A stretch of 64,000 nucleotides of DNA from Cristatella mucedo (lineage: Eukaryota; Bryozoa; Phylactolaemata; Cristatellidae). Shown here one piece after another: positions 49,204-60,813 of this stretch; position 1 is the first letter of the stretch; every line of letters begins with the position of its first letter. The notes under the pieces are model-generated. The model worked only from the letters and a program-made list of their open reading frames with translations, did no database searches and was not told the origin of the DNA. The stretch lies in NCBI GenBank assembly GCA_009760855.2, contig WPIO01000007.1, positions 922,501 through 986,500 on the forward strand, given 5' to 3'. The position numbers and the translations under genes are program-made.

Positions 49204-49360
49204 ATTTCAGTCTGTATGGTCTATCTGCTTGTGTCCGTCCGTCTGTCAATCCATCTATCGATCCATATATCCATCCATCCGCCCATCTATTCATCAATCC
49301 ATCCTTTCATCTATTCTTAAATCAATTCGTCCGTCCGTCCTTCTATCCATCTATCCATAT
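49118..49360. repeat. Compound microsatellite: (TA)n, (TG)n, then ATCC/GTCC tetranucleotides
   Basis: TA run at 49118-49145, about 26 TG units to 49202, then imperfect (ATCC)n and (GTCC)n to about 49358. It directly precedes the (AAT)n tail of a LINE. Confidence 0.95.
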
Positions 49361-49377
49361 AATAATATAATAATCAT

Positions 49378-50715
49378 AATAATGCACTTGATAAAGCGCC
49401 CTCGGATAGCTTAATCTCTCTCTAGGCCCTTTACATTTGCTGCAAAGGGAAATGCAATTGAATGGTAAGTAAAATCATGCTTGATAAACAAAAAAATGAA
49501 TAATATGGTTAGGAGTGACATGCACAGGGTCAGCATGCAAATGTGGTTAGTGGCAGCATGCACAGTGTCAGCACGCATAAGCACATCAAGGACGAATCAC
49601 AGGGACCCACTAAATACTGTCCTTAATAGGTGAGTTTTAAGTTCTTTTTGAATGTAGTCAGGTCAGGGGATGTTCTGACGCAGGTCGAGAGAGAGTTCCA
49701 AGCTTTGGAAGCATACGAACTAAAGGCACGGTCTCCAAAGGATTTAAGCTTTCTACGAGGTATTTGTAGACTGTTGGATTCCGAAAAGCAGGTGGTACGA
49801 TGCTTGGTCTGGTGGGGTAGTATATCTGAGAGATAGGCTGGAGCCATAGAATTAAGGGACCTAAAAGTGACTGAAAAAATCTTGAAGTCAATCCGTTGCT
49901 TAACTGTTAGCCATAGCAGGTCAGCGAGAATTGGAGTAATGTGGCAACTGCGACGCTCACGACAGACAAGCCTAGCTGCGGATTTTTGCACCAGCTGCAA
50001 TCGCCGGATCGCACATGCTGGTAGGCCAATAAGCAGTGAGTTGCTAAAGTTGAGACGGGATGTCATGAATGCATGGACCAACTTGGACCTGGTATCCTTA
50101 TCTAAACAGGCCCGAATTTTAGCAATGTTATGATGCTGAAAATAGGCAGATTTGACTGTGGAGCTGAGATGGTCGTCTAACTAGAGGTTGCTTTGGAATA
50201 TGACACCTAGATTTCATGCTGATTCAACTGGAGTTATGCTCTCAGAGCCAATTTTGAGAGACAGCCTTTCCAATCAATGAATCACATTGGGTTCACCCAT
50301 AACTAGTAAGTTAGTTTTATCATCGCTTAATTTAGAAAATTCGCTGCCATCCATGTGCGGATGTCATCAATGCATGCATCAAGTGAGTTGAGAGAATTTG
50401 AGGTGCTCGAAGGCTGGGAGGGATCAAAGCAAAGGTACAACTGAGTGTCATCTGCATAGAAGTGAAAGCCTAGATTGTGCTTGGCAATATATCAGCAAGA
50501 GTGAGAGTATAAATCGTGAAAAGAACTGGACCTAGCACGGAGCACTGAGGTACTACATATTTCAGAGGTACTTAAGATGATCTTTGTCTTTTAACGTCAA
50601 TACGCTGGAGTCTCCCACTGAGATAGGACCTGAACCACTGCAGAGCAGTGCCAGTGATGCCCAGGCGAGATGAAAGGCGCTCTAGAAGAACTTTGTTATC
50701 GAGGGATCAGACGTG
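49378..50715 (-). mobile_element. LINE family A, RT palm to 3' end
   Basis: Tail and 3' UTR at 49360-49620, then a 152-codon minus frame (49623-50081) with CHITPILADLLWLTVKQRID and SLSTCVRTSP. Further upstream on the minus strand come a stop-containing SLDDHLSSTVKSAYFQHHN-like region and an intact YADDTQLYLCFDP (about 50455). VLGPVLFTIYTL lies near 50520. Homology to A ends at about 50715 where family B begins. Confidence 0.93.
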
Positions 50716-51005
50716 ATGGTTAGCTGTAGAAGCAGTATTCTGAATGAAGCTTTAAAAATTTAGGCAGCTGTCGAAAACGACACCTAAATTTCGAGCACGT
50801 TGCGAAGGTCGCAAAATAGCATCACCTTTTAGAATAGCAAAGCCTCTTAATCCAGCCACATGCTTAGGGTTTCCCATGAGCAACAGTTCAGTTTTATAGT
50901 CATTTAGTTTCAAGAAATGCTCTTTCAACTGATGTCCTGCTGGCAACCCCCAGTCACCTTTGCAATCAACTGTCAACAGTTTGTTCTGAAGTAGCTGTCC
51001 ACCCA
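50716..51005 (-). mobile_element. LINE family B, internal fragment
   Basis: The minus strand reads EHFLKLNDYKTELLLMGNPK, then GDAILRPSQRARNLGVVFD. This is the segment after the YADD box in family B. It abuts the 5' end of the family A copy, same strand. Confidence 0.85.
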
Positions 51006-51780
51006 CTCACGGTTGCGTCCTGTTTCTGCCACTAGGCAGCGCATAATACAGACGCTTTTGGCCAGCGAATGAGGCTCACAGTGATAGTCCAATGGCTCAC
51101 TTTCGAGCGCTCGTGCGGCTTCCTCTTTGGTAACACCTCAACGACAACGATGGGCTCCTGTGCATAGGTTGTACAACTATTCTACCGAGGAAGGCGGCTT
51201 GCTGCTGCTAGGCCTAGTCGACGGCTACCTCTTGAGATGCTTGCCAGAGATCAAATGCAAGCAGGCCTTTCGCGTTTACTTGGAAGCTACTCTTTCATAA
51301 CGCCTTCAGACGCCCATCAGCCATTCGTTGGACGATCGATTCGTGGTAGATGCCCGGGACAATGACGCATGAGTGTCAACCGTCCGCCTCATCTGGGTAC
51401 TCGGCCCTGCCCTGGATGCGACTCTTCTTCTAGCAGGCCGCCCTCTTGCTTGACATTGAAACCTACTCACCGTAAGGTGCAAAGACTCGCCGAGGCTGCA
51501 CGAGCTGGCACGCTATTTCGCTTTCAATACAGCATCAACCACAGGGCCCGGCTGTCTAGCCCCGAACGTCCCGGTCTCGGCTAGTTTGTGCTAGCAGCCA
51601 ACGCTGGTCAGCCAATAGTAGCTCTGGTCATGTGGCTCTCGGCTTTGCTTTATCCCCACTTTCCAGTATTCTGCACTTTCCACTACCAAGCAAGATCCGT
51701 CATCGGCCGAAGCTGAAAGGAAAAGGAGCTCTTGCTAGCGGTCGGAGAGACGTCAAAAGAGACTGCTGAAACGAGCGTCC
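51006..51780. other. GC-rich stretch without recognised gene
   Basis: GC- and CpG-richer than average, with short Arg/Ser/Pro-rich frames (for example 51369-51584). No family resemblance, no clean splice pair found. Confidence 0.3.
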
Positions 51781-52050
51781 TTCGGGAGCTTACAGAAGAA
51801 GACGCTCTCGCCAGCAGCAACGCCCTAGTGTGACTAAGGAGCAAGCAAAAGCACAACGAATTATCGGGGCAAAGCTCATCAGTCGGGCATCACACCTGGC
51901 GTTTGAGAATGCCTTAAGACGCCACAAAATGGCGTATTGCAGAAGCTGAAAACAAGTCAGCCATTCTTGACGGAAACAACGGGCCGTACAGATTGAAGAG
52001 CAAGCAGAAGCAAGAAGAATCTTTGAAGCTAAAGCCATTCGTCAGTCGCA
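51781..52050 (+). pseudogene. Relic of a charged, coiled-coil-like coding repeat
   Basis: Two units about 158 bp apart encode EQAKAQRIIGAKLISRAS (51838-51891) and EQAEARRIFEAKAIRQS (51995-52045). The first is followed by HLAFENALRRHKMAYCRS and a stop. The duplicated Glu/Gln/Ala/Arg pattern looks like a helical repeat of a once-coding sequence, perhaps a transposon ORF1. It runs straight into a family B 3' end. Family not recognised. Confidence 0.4.
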
Positions 52051-52054
52051 CCAG

Positions 52055-52330
52055 CAGCAATGTCCATCTACTCTCCAACTGCCAATTATGGCACATCTTT
52101 TTCAGCGGTCCTGAACTGCTACTTCTATGCTACTCACTACCTCAACTGCTCTCCTAACTCTCCTATGCTTCCCACTTTCTCTTTGTTGCGTGAGACGAAG
52201 TCTGTTGGCTACCGAATGTCTACCGAAAGCCGCTTAGGCTGTGAGTGTGCAATACAAAACTCTCCTGCGTAACACCCACATGGTCTTTATGACTTTGTGG
52301 AGTTACTGACGGAGATACATACATACATGT
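52055..52330 (+). mobile_element. LINE family B, 3' end
   Basis: Starts at ctactctccaactgccaatt and covers the whole family B 3' UTR with the tail gagatacatacatacat near 52312-52328. Confidence 0.92.
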
Positions 52331-52984
52331 CCTGGAGAGACCAAGGAAGAATCAAGAGCCTCATACAATGTCTCATGATTTCTCGGGGTCATTAGCCAGT
52401 ATTATTTACGAATGCCTCTGTTTCGCAGCATCCAAAGACGGACGTAACGTAACAGATGATCATTATGGGAATGGTAAACGGCCAGCGCATTGATTCGTTT
52501 ATGTCGCCCTTAATAACTGGACAGCCGACAGAGGATTGACTAGCTACTTGTTTAGATGTAGGGCGAGAGTAAGCACACAGCAATGGCGCCAGCCAGTAAT
52601 AGCGGTGCTACGGGACACTCACATTGAAATCGTATAGAGGAGGCAAGACTAATACAGGTTGCAATGCAGATTGCGATGCAGCATCAATCCCATGCGTTTT
52701 TAATTATTCCGGCAGCCTGGCGAGAACTCTGTGTAGCTTCCTCTGATTTTAGTTTGGTCCATGTTATGCAGATCTGATAGCTGCAGGTATCTGACAGGTC
52801 TGATGTACTTTATCCATCAGATCACTTTCAGGCTTCAACATCAGACTCAGTTTTGTTCGTTTCTCACATGTGCATTACCTCTAGAGCAGGTAAGTCAGCT
52901 TACGAAACAGCGTTGGCTACTAAATATACGTCAACGACAGCAACTGTGCTCGTCTAGGGACCCGCCTGCCGAGCTTTGCCTCTG
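52331..52984. other. No gene recognised
   Basis: Nothing supported in this interval. Confidence 0.35.
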
Positions 52985-53095
52985 TGTCTGAGCATTGGCT
53001 TAAGCTAGCGCTTCTAATTCGAGGTCGTGGATTTCAATTCCTACAGTGAATCCTGTCCTTTATTGATCGCCGCAAGCTGGGTGGGACTCGAAAAG
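52985..53095 (+). mobile_element. tRNA-derived SINE, family 1 (diverged)
   Basis: A box A-like tgagcattggcttaag precedes a box B-like ggatttcaattcc (53029-53041). The body ctacagtgaatcctgtcctt and tattgatcgccgcaag aligns with 46750-46800. Confidence 0.55.
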
Positions 53096-53324
53096 CCTGT
53101 TCTAATGCTACACAAAGTGAGCTGTTAAATCGGCCTGCCCTCGATTCGCTGCAAATTTTGGTTATGCTTAATGGCAATCATGAAGATAACAATCAGCAAG
53201 CTGTATAAATCCTGGAGGGAACCGTCCTAGTTCTACGCACATAACATAGGCTGCAAAGGAAGTGAATGAGAGGATTATTGACATCTCTTTGCTCAAGTGC
53301 AGCACGCATAAGCACACGCAAGTC

Positions 53325-53665
53325 GATTCGAAAGTGCGCGATAGAATTTTGAAGTCAATAAGCCGCTTGAATGGCGGCAGCCTGGCGAATGGACATACAT
53401 GAATGCGGTTGCAACGTTTACGACAAGTAAGCGGAACTCTGGAGCTTTGCACCAGCATTCGGAATATTATTGCACAGGCAGGAAGACATTCAAGTAGTAA
53501 GCTATGGATTTCTAACCAAAATGTTACGAATAGATGGACCATCTTGTCTGTGGTATCCTTATCCAAGCATCCCGACTTTTAGAAATCTTACATATAATGG
53601 AAAATTAGTAGAGCTTGAAAGTGAACCTGATGTGTTCTTCTAATGCCAAATCATTCTGGAAGAGG
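53325..53665 (-). mobile_element. LINE family A-like ORF2 fragment, decayed
   Basis: The minus strand reads LFQNDLALEEHIRFT (53655), MDKDTTDKMVHLFVTF, CLPACAI and then RLIDFKILSRTF (53350). The frame and several motif residues are lost. Confidence 0.7.
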
Positions 53666-53733
53666 TACAGCAGTAAATCAAAGTGTCTCAGAAAGTGAAA
53701 GAGAGGGATAGCATAAGAGGAAAATAAATAGAT

Positions 53734-53867
<134 letters not shown>

Positions 53868-54004
53868 AAGGGAGAGAGAGCGAGGGAGAGAGTACTGGGT
53901 ACGGGGTCTAAAGGAATAATATTCTTCTTCGACTGGGAGATTAACTTTGAGGCTCGGGAAGCAGGCACCGGCTTAAAGGCGCACAGTAAGATAGAGCAGT
54001 AATA

Positions 54005-54890
54005 ATACTGTTAACAATAACATTTTCATAGCATTTTTAGAGAACAAAATATCTCTAGGCATTGTATATAGCTATAAGGGAATCATGTCATTGTGATCAG
54101 TTATAGCATGCACGGCGTCTTCATGCATAAGCACATAAAGCACAAGTCACGCGAACGTGGCTCATACCAAGCAAATAGGTTACCTTTTAAGTTTCTTTTA
54201 AAATGTCGCTTAAGCCCGCAGATTTCTTGACTTTGTTTGCGAGTGAGTTCTACTCTGCGGGAGCATACGAACTACGGGTGAGGCTTCTAGATGATATAGG
54301 GTTGGTTCGAGGCACAACTAGACGAGTTTAGTCAAACGTTCAGGTGGTACGATGCTATTGCTGATGGGGGGAGCATATTTGAAATATAGGCTGGAGCGTG
54401 AAAATGAAGGGACCTAAAGGTGAGTGACAAAACCTTGAAGCAGACGCTCTCCATGATTTGGAACTTGTGGATGACGAGAAGTGCTTTACTGCGGCAGCTA
54501 CTAGATTTCTGACGGATTAGCCGGAGAGCAGACTTTGCACCAGTTGCAAGAGCATAATGGTAAATGCCTGAATACCTACTAGTGTTGAGTTTAAGAAGCA
54601 AAGAAGGAAATGCGGGCTGATGATATCCCAGAAGATAAGGTGTTTTATTGTCAACTGCAAGCAATGCTGATAGCAGCTTAGGCTGTTCTGCCTCTATCCA
54701 AATGAGGCTATTAAATTAGCTAACATTGTTTTTATTTCGCTGATGCCTAAACCAACTTGGATTTTTTATTTCTGTCTAAGCCGGCCCTAGTTTTGAAATT
54801 TCAGGTGGCTGAAAGTCGCCAGACTAGTATGTAAAGCTGATGTAGTCGTCTAGCGAAAGGTCATTTGGTAGCAAGACATTCAGTTTGATG
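54005..54890 (-). mobile_element. LINE family A, old diverged copy
   Basis: A degraded tail (aataatactgttaacaataac) and 3' UTR (tctctaggcattgta, then gcatgcacggcgtcttcatg). ORF2 follows in reverse with RLIRQKSSSC and CFKVLSLTFRSLHFHAPAYI. Homology fades at about 54890, where a family B piece begins. Confidence 0.75.
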
Positions 54891-54904
54891 CCAACTCCTA
54901 GGGA

Positions 54905-55840
54905 AATATGCTGAAACTCCCAGAGCCACAAAGACTATGTAGGTGTTACGCATGAGAGTTTTGTCTAGTGCATTCACAGCCAAAGCTGCTTTCGGTACGC
55001 ATTCGGTAACCAGCAGGCTTCATCTTACGCAACAGAGAGAAAGTGGTTAGTCAGGTGAGCAGTTACGGTAGTAAGTAGCATGGAAGTAGCAGCTCTGGAC
55101 CGCTGAAAACGATGAGCCATATTCGGCAGCAGCAAAGTAGTTGTTGTTGTGTAAGAATCACGGAAGCAAGTTCCACATTCTAGGACCTGCAGAGCTAAAG
55201 CTTCTATCGCCAACAGCTTTTAAGCAGAGGAATGGAACAGCTAATTTATTGTCCATACAGGACCTGAGGGCTCGAGGAGACTGAAAATAGTGCAGCAGTT
55301 CAGTTAGGTATGGAGGAGCCAAGCCGTGGCTGGCCTTTTGGGTCATTGTAGGAACTTTGCTCTCTATCCGTTTGATAAACCGGCAGCCATCCTAGCTCTT
55401 TTAGAAAAAAGACACGTGCTCAAACCTCTGGGACTTGAAAATTAGCCTCGAAGCCATATTCATAGCCACCTGCAGTGGCATAGTTGTTTTTTTGGTAGCC
55501 CAGCCACAAGAGAACTACAATAATCAAGCCAAGGCAAAACTAAAGAACTAGTTACATTTTTTGTTAAATCACTTTTCCCAAGGGTTGAGCCCAGAGCCAA
55601 AAGCCTATTTCCTTGTTCCCTCAAGGGAGCGAGAATAGACCCTTAAGGGACTCCGCAGGTAACCCGTCTCGTGTGAGACCTGACCCCCACACGACAAGAA
55701 TTGAACACGATCAGACAAGTACAATTTAAACCAAGCCAGCGCCTCTTCTGCCAGACCGATCGTAGTTCTCAATCCTTCAATTAGAACATCGTGATCAATG
55801 GTGTCGTAGGCAGCTGATAGATCTGGAAGAGCTGGGGCGG
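54905..55840 (-). mobile_element. LINE family B, 3' UTR to RT motif A
   Basis: 3' UTR from 54910, then the C-terminal segment (ASHGLAPPYLTELLHYFQSP, 55290) and a decayed middle part. RT follows at 55640-55830: WFKLYLSDRVQFLSCGGQVS and LPDLSAAYDTIDHDVLIEGL. LINE homology ends abruptly after motif A at about 55835, followed within 10 bp by repeat R. Confidence 0.88.
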
Positions 55841-55844
55841 GGAC

Positions 55845-56790
55845 ATGTCCGACAATTGCCGATGTGAGGCTCTCGTGGCCTTTGGTTGCTGTCAAACCGA
55901 CTGCCCACAGCTGTGGATGAGGAATTTTTATATTTCGGTACTGACGCCCATCGTTGCGGCTGCGTTGAGTTACTGTCGCCATACTTGAGTGCATTTTCGC
56001 TGTACTTACAAATTATGGCTGCGATTCCAAAGCTCGAGGCACCAGCGTTATCCGTCACGCCTCAGTTGCCAGCTCGGACTAGCAGTGGTATTCCGAGCCT
56101 GTTTTCACACAGACCTCTACGTAGGTGGAATAAAATGCAGTGACGGCGTGCGTAAGAGCAGGCCTGCTTGGTGGGGAGGGGCGTCATGTCATGCATTTAT
56201 GCTGCATTGTGATCATAAAGGTTAGCTCGTAATTCTAGCATTCTTTGATTTTATGAGTGGTAAATGGGAAATCTTTCAGCAAACGTCGTTGCCCAAACTC
56301 ATATTGGCTGTGTTTGAATCAAATGCTCCTTAAAGTGCCTTGAGCCACTAGTAGTTCTAGTTTGTTGCATTATATGGTATTGCCTAAGCGAGCCTGGTTC
56401 TTGGGAGTAAAAACGCTTCTACGAAGGTTTCGATGGAGGCAAGATTTTCGGCTTAGTGGTAATTCATGTTAACCATATGAGCATGTAAAATAGATATTTG
56501 CTGTAGGTGGGGTGAAGCTCGCGCTACAGTGTCAAAGTTTGGTTCTTGTCCGTGATCTGCTTACCAGCATGGTATCTGGTATCGGATGGGCTAATGCTAT
56601 GCTCCGTTAAAGCTTGGGGATTTTACGGATACCACAGTATAGAACTTCTTTTAAACTCGTCGTTATGGCAAGTTCAGCAGATTACGGTAGCCCAGTTCAA
56701 GTTGACATGCATTTTCACAAGGCTCTAGACGATTAGCCCTGTATACTAAAACTTATGGATCTTTAAGGCGACGCAGTAATCGAGGCCAAG
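55845..56790 (+). repeat. Dispersed repeat R, copy B (internally deleted)
   Basis: Aligns with copy C at both ends (gccgatgtgaggctctcgtg start; cgaggccaaggccagcg end). It lacks the 1.37 kb found in C at about 58626-60000; the join lies near 56190 (ggggaggggcg|tcatg). It retains about 100 bp near 56060-56160 that C lacks but copy A keeps. Confidence 0.85.
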
Positions 56791-57045
56791 GCCAGCGTGA
56801 TGACATGCAAACAGATTTGATTTCCTGCATCAATGCTTAGTAACATAATTGCTTAATGCGTTCCGAAAGCCTGCCAGAGGCTAGCAGATTGACTGGATAT
56901 TGGCCAACATGTCCCTAATAAGTCTCGCTGAATTAGGGCAGATAAGATTAGAATAGTGCGACCATGCCAGGTATGAACATGGCAAGTCAAAGTTGCAATC
57001 GCTAGTTTAACATTGAGCAGAGGTCCTATCGCAAACCGGGTGCAG
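56791..57045. other. No gene recognised
   Basis: Unique flank after repeat R copy B. Confidence 0.35.
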
Positions 57046-57190
57046 CCACTTGTACATCAGTAAGAAACATAGATGCAAATGCAGCCGTCTTAACGTTGCT
57101 TGACTTTGCCAAAGCGATAGAAGTATTGGTGAAGCCCTGCACCTCGGAATCCGGAATGGCGACTTGTCGGTGCAACAACCCTGCACGCAG
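57046..57190 (+). CDS. Weak internal exon candidate, Cys-containing
   Basis: Open frame between gggtgcag (ending 57045, poor pyrimidine tract) and a strong donor CAG|GTACGT (57191). It encodes ATCTSVRNIDANAAVLTLLD and ends with PCTSESGMATCRCNNPAR, with four Cys in the last half. Not recognised. The opposite strand has an equally open frame (57026-57235), so the strand is uncertain. Confidence 0.22.
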
Positions 57191-57295
57191 GTACGTGTAC
57201 ATCAGTGCAACGCACAAGTAACGATGAACGTCCATACCCTAAAAATAACCAGCTGATTTAACTGCCTCTTCAGTAGAGCGACAGAAGAACCTTTA

Positions 57296-57415
57296 CGGCT
57301 ATCACTACCACTTGCAGTGGTAATAAAGAATCGCCCACCCCAGGATTCCACCCCATGACCTCGGGACCAAGGTTGTGAAAAGCAACCGCCTTACCTAGTT
57401 TTCCATCACGGCTCA
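57296..57415 (-). mobile_element. tRNA-derived SINE, family 1 (best tRNA-like head)
   Basis: The reverse complement reads gccgtgatggaaaactaggt, then aaggcggttgcttttcacaa, ccttggtcccgaggtcat and ggggtggaatcct. This is the layout of a class II tRNA (Leu/Ser type) with a long variable arm and box B-like end. The SINE body gggcgattctttattaccac and tgcaagtggtagtgatagcc follows. Confidence 0.7.
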
Positions 57416-57727
57416 CCTTGAGATAACGAGTCCACATCCGAAGCATTAGGTCAATCGACCGGCAGGTGAAGGCGAATAGCCGCCATGAAGGCACAGGCAA
57501 GGGCTTACGAAAACCCACGTGCAGCACCCAGAGCATCACCGAACTGCCGACCAATGCATTTCCTCAGGCGAGGCTTTGCCTGGCTCAGAGCCTAGAGCTA
57601 GACTGACTGGCTATTTGAAAAATTGGCATTTTAGCCGCCTGATCGTAGGTTATTGCATAACCAGTTCCTTGCCATAATGATTCTGTTACCATGAAAAATA
57701 ATAATAAAAGTAATTCGGGTACAACCC
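57416..57727. other. No gene recognised
   Basis: Nothing supported in this interval. Confidence 0.35.
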
Positions 57728-57790
57728 AACAAGTAGAGCTTTGAGATCAATGGTGTCGAAGGCAGCTGATAGATCTAGCAGAGCTAGTGA
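57728..57790 (-). mobile_element. LINE family B, RT motif A snippet
   Basis: The minus strand reads LALLDLSAAFDTID, about 60 bp only. It ends at the same RT position as the family B copy that borders R copy B (55835). Confidence 0.8.
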
Positions 57791-58372
57791 TAATAATAAT
57801 AATGATAATACACTTGATTAAGCGCCCTCAGACAACTCAGTCACTGTCATTCTAGGCGCTTAACAATTGCTGCAAAGAGAAATGTGATTAAATTGTGAGT
57901 AATATCATGCTTGATAAACAACATAAATAACATGGTTTAATGGGGATATGCACAGGGTCAGCATGCAGGTGTGGTTAGTGGCAGCATGCACAGTGTCAGC
58001 ACCCATAAGCACATCAAGGACGAACCACAGAGATCCACTAAATGCTGTCCCAAATAGGTGTTTTTAAGTTCTTTTTAAATTTGGTCAAACCAGGGGATGT
58101 TGTGACGCAAGTCGGGAGAGAGTTCCAGGCTTTGCAAGCATACGAACTAAATGCACGGTCTCCAAAGGATTTGAGGTTTGTACGAGGCATCGGTCAACTG
58201 TTAGATTCCGAAAAGCAGCCGGTACGATACTTCTCTTGATGGGGGAGTAGACCTGAGAGATAGGCTGGAGCCAAAGACTGAAGTGACCTAAAAGAGAGCG
58301 GCATATTCCTGATGTCGATCTGTTGCTTGACTAGTAGCCTGTGCTGGTCGGCGAGAATCGCTGTGGCAGTGG
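57791..58372 (-). mobile_element. LINE family A, 5'-truncated, inserted between family B snippet and R copy C
   Basis: (AAT)n tail at 57785-57812, complete 3' UTR, then reverse ORF2 to LADQHRLLVKQQIDI (near 58340). Truncated at about 58372 where R begins. Confidence 0.92.
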
Positions 58373-60620
58373 CGTTCCCGAGAATGGCCGATGCTAGGCT
58401 CTCGTGGCCTTTGGTAGCTGTCAAATATACTGCCCAAAGCTGTGGATGTGGAATTATTATGTTTCGGTAATGAAGCTTATCGTTGCGGCTGCCTTTAGCT
58501 ACTGTCGCTATACCTGAGTGATTTTCCGATGTGCATATAAATTACTAGCGGTGATTTCAAAGCTCGAGGCATCATCCGTATTCGTCACATGTGTGCGTAA
58601 CAGCAGGCCTTTGTAGTAGGGGGGCGATTGATTAGTGGCTGGATGAGAAATGAGCATACTGAATAGAGTGCAATACAATTGGAATTTCCTCTGCTCATCC
58701 GTAAACTAGGCGTAGGTGAATTATGGTTGCTGCACCGACAGATTCGTGCACACGATAGTACTTTTCCGAATATAAAAGCTAATGACAAAAATCACGAGTA
58801 ACCAAGTTGCAATATCCTTTAATGCAAGCAGCTCCCGTCGTCCGACCGATAGCAGGTTGCAAGCGTGGCCAGCTCGATCTCATTCTTTGGTCGTCTGTGC
58901 TACAGTTTCCTCAATACGAATGAGACAACTTGCAGCGATTGAATTACGCCTTCCAATCATGACTCCATTGGGATCACTGCTTTTTAATGAGGGCATCGCC
59001 GAAGCAACGGTCTTGACATTTTCAGCTATATGGATTCCAGAATGATCGACGGAGATTTCTTTTGCTTGCTATTAGCTCAAGCAATCGTAAAACAAAGCTG
59101 TGTGCCCAATGCAAGAGCCGGCGCCTTGATCGGCATTTCACGATCCAACTCGTGGATTCGAGTTCGGCAGATTGCGATTCTATATCACTTACTAGCAGTG
59201 GTGATAGCCCTTAAGGGTCTTTTAGTGCCATGTAAATGTAACTGCTTGATATGCTAAATTGCACTATATGGTGTGTTCTTCATAGATGCCCACTAATTAA
59301 TTTATGAAGATCAAGCTTGTTTCCAGTCAATGAATTCTGTATACGTACACCATTCTATGTAGAAAGTTAAATTAGATGAGGCTAGCAAAAAACTAAATAT
59401 CACAATTAGGTTGAGAGTTAGAGGCACAACTTTTCAGCAAGTTATCAACTACTTTAGTATGACCTTATTGTATGTCTCGACCGCACGATTGTTGGTATTT
59501 ATTGAGCCAACACCGTGAAAAGTTATCACTCAATCGGATGTGCCGCTCAAAATCTGCTCCTTACTGACGGCAGGTTTGATTAAAAATATAGGCACGATTA
59601 CCATCCTAACTGCTGCAGCTTCACTTGAAGTATTTACCGCTATAGGCTACATAACTGAGTTTTGATAAACCCTGAAACTAAAAATACGGGCAATTTGAAC
59701 TTGAAGAAATTTCTGGAAGTTAACAATTTATTACTAAATCAAATCAACCCCTTCACAAAGCTCACAATTTGCTCAGCTTTCAACCTTATAAACCATATTC
59801 CAGTTTCACCACACTTGACCGGGATGTAGCAATTTCGAGGGGCGGTATTGTCATGAAAGAAATTCTATAACTTAATATCGGAAACTATTGTTCAATGTTT
59901 CAATTCAAATTAGTGTCATATCTTCTATGCCCAGTTACTGTGTTATTAGCAAAATGGTTTAGATTTGAGACCAGAGAAGCCGAAACAGATTAGGAGTCGT
60001 GTCATGCATTCATGCTGCATTGTGGTCATAACTTTTAGTCCGTAAGTCTAGAATTCTTTGATTTTAGGAGCGTTAAAGGTGATATCCTTAAGCCCATGTC
60101 TATGCCCTAACTCATGCTGGCTGTGTCAGCAGCAAATTCTCCTCAAAGTGCTGTAAGCCACTAGTAGTTCTATTTGTTGCATTATATGGGATTGCCTAGA
60201 CCAGCCTCGGTCTTGGGAGTAAACAAGTTTCAACCAGTGTTCAAACGAGGCAGGAATAATGGCTTAGTGGTAATTCATTATAACCAAATAAGCATGTAAA
60301 GTAGATATTTGCTGTAGGCGGCGTGAAGCTCGCGATACAGTGTCAGAGTTTGGTTCTTGTCCGTGATCTGCTTAACAGCACGGTATCTGGTATCGGATGG
60401 GCTAATGCTATGCTCCGTTTAAGCGTGGTGATTTTTACGGATGCCACAGCATAGAACTTCTTTTAAACTCGTCGTTATGGCAAGTTCAGCAGATTGCGGT
60501 AGCCCAGTTCAAGTAGACATGCATTTTCACAAGGCTCTAGAAGATTAGCCCAGCTTGCTAAAACTTATGGCACTTTTAAGGCGAGGCATTAATCGAGGCC
60601 AAGGTCAACGATTCGAAAGA
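58373..60620 (+). repeat. Dispersed repeat R, copy C (most complete)
   Basis: Runs from gccgatgctaggctctcgtg to cgaggccaaggtcaacg. It carries the 1.37-kb middle part shared with copy A (58626-60000) and the 3' part shared with copy B (60000-60610). A SINE family 1-like body is embedded at 59150-59225. No long ORF, TIR or terminal tail was found. Confidence 0.85.
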
Positions 60621-60813
60621 AACGGTAGCTACGACTGGCTCACAGGAGCTCATGGTATACTCGACGAGGCTGAGAAACATGGGAGCAAGATTAAGAGATT
60701 AACATGCTGGTATGAGCTCTGCCTGTACAGACCACAGGCGATGATGTGGGATCGATATCAAGCCAATCGTCTTTCGAGCTCTGGCTGGCAGAAATGGCTG
60801 TGGTATATAGGCT

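Noticed and set aside
49152-49414. Overlapping Cys-Val and Ser-Ile-rich ORFs
   Set aside because: All frames read through (TG)n and (ATCC)n repeats.
58373-60620. Terminal inverted repeats on repeat R
   Set aside because: Start and reversed end share only a weak ggcctt-type similarity, not beyond chance.
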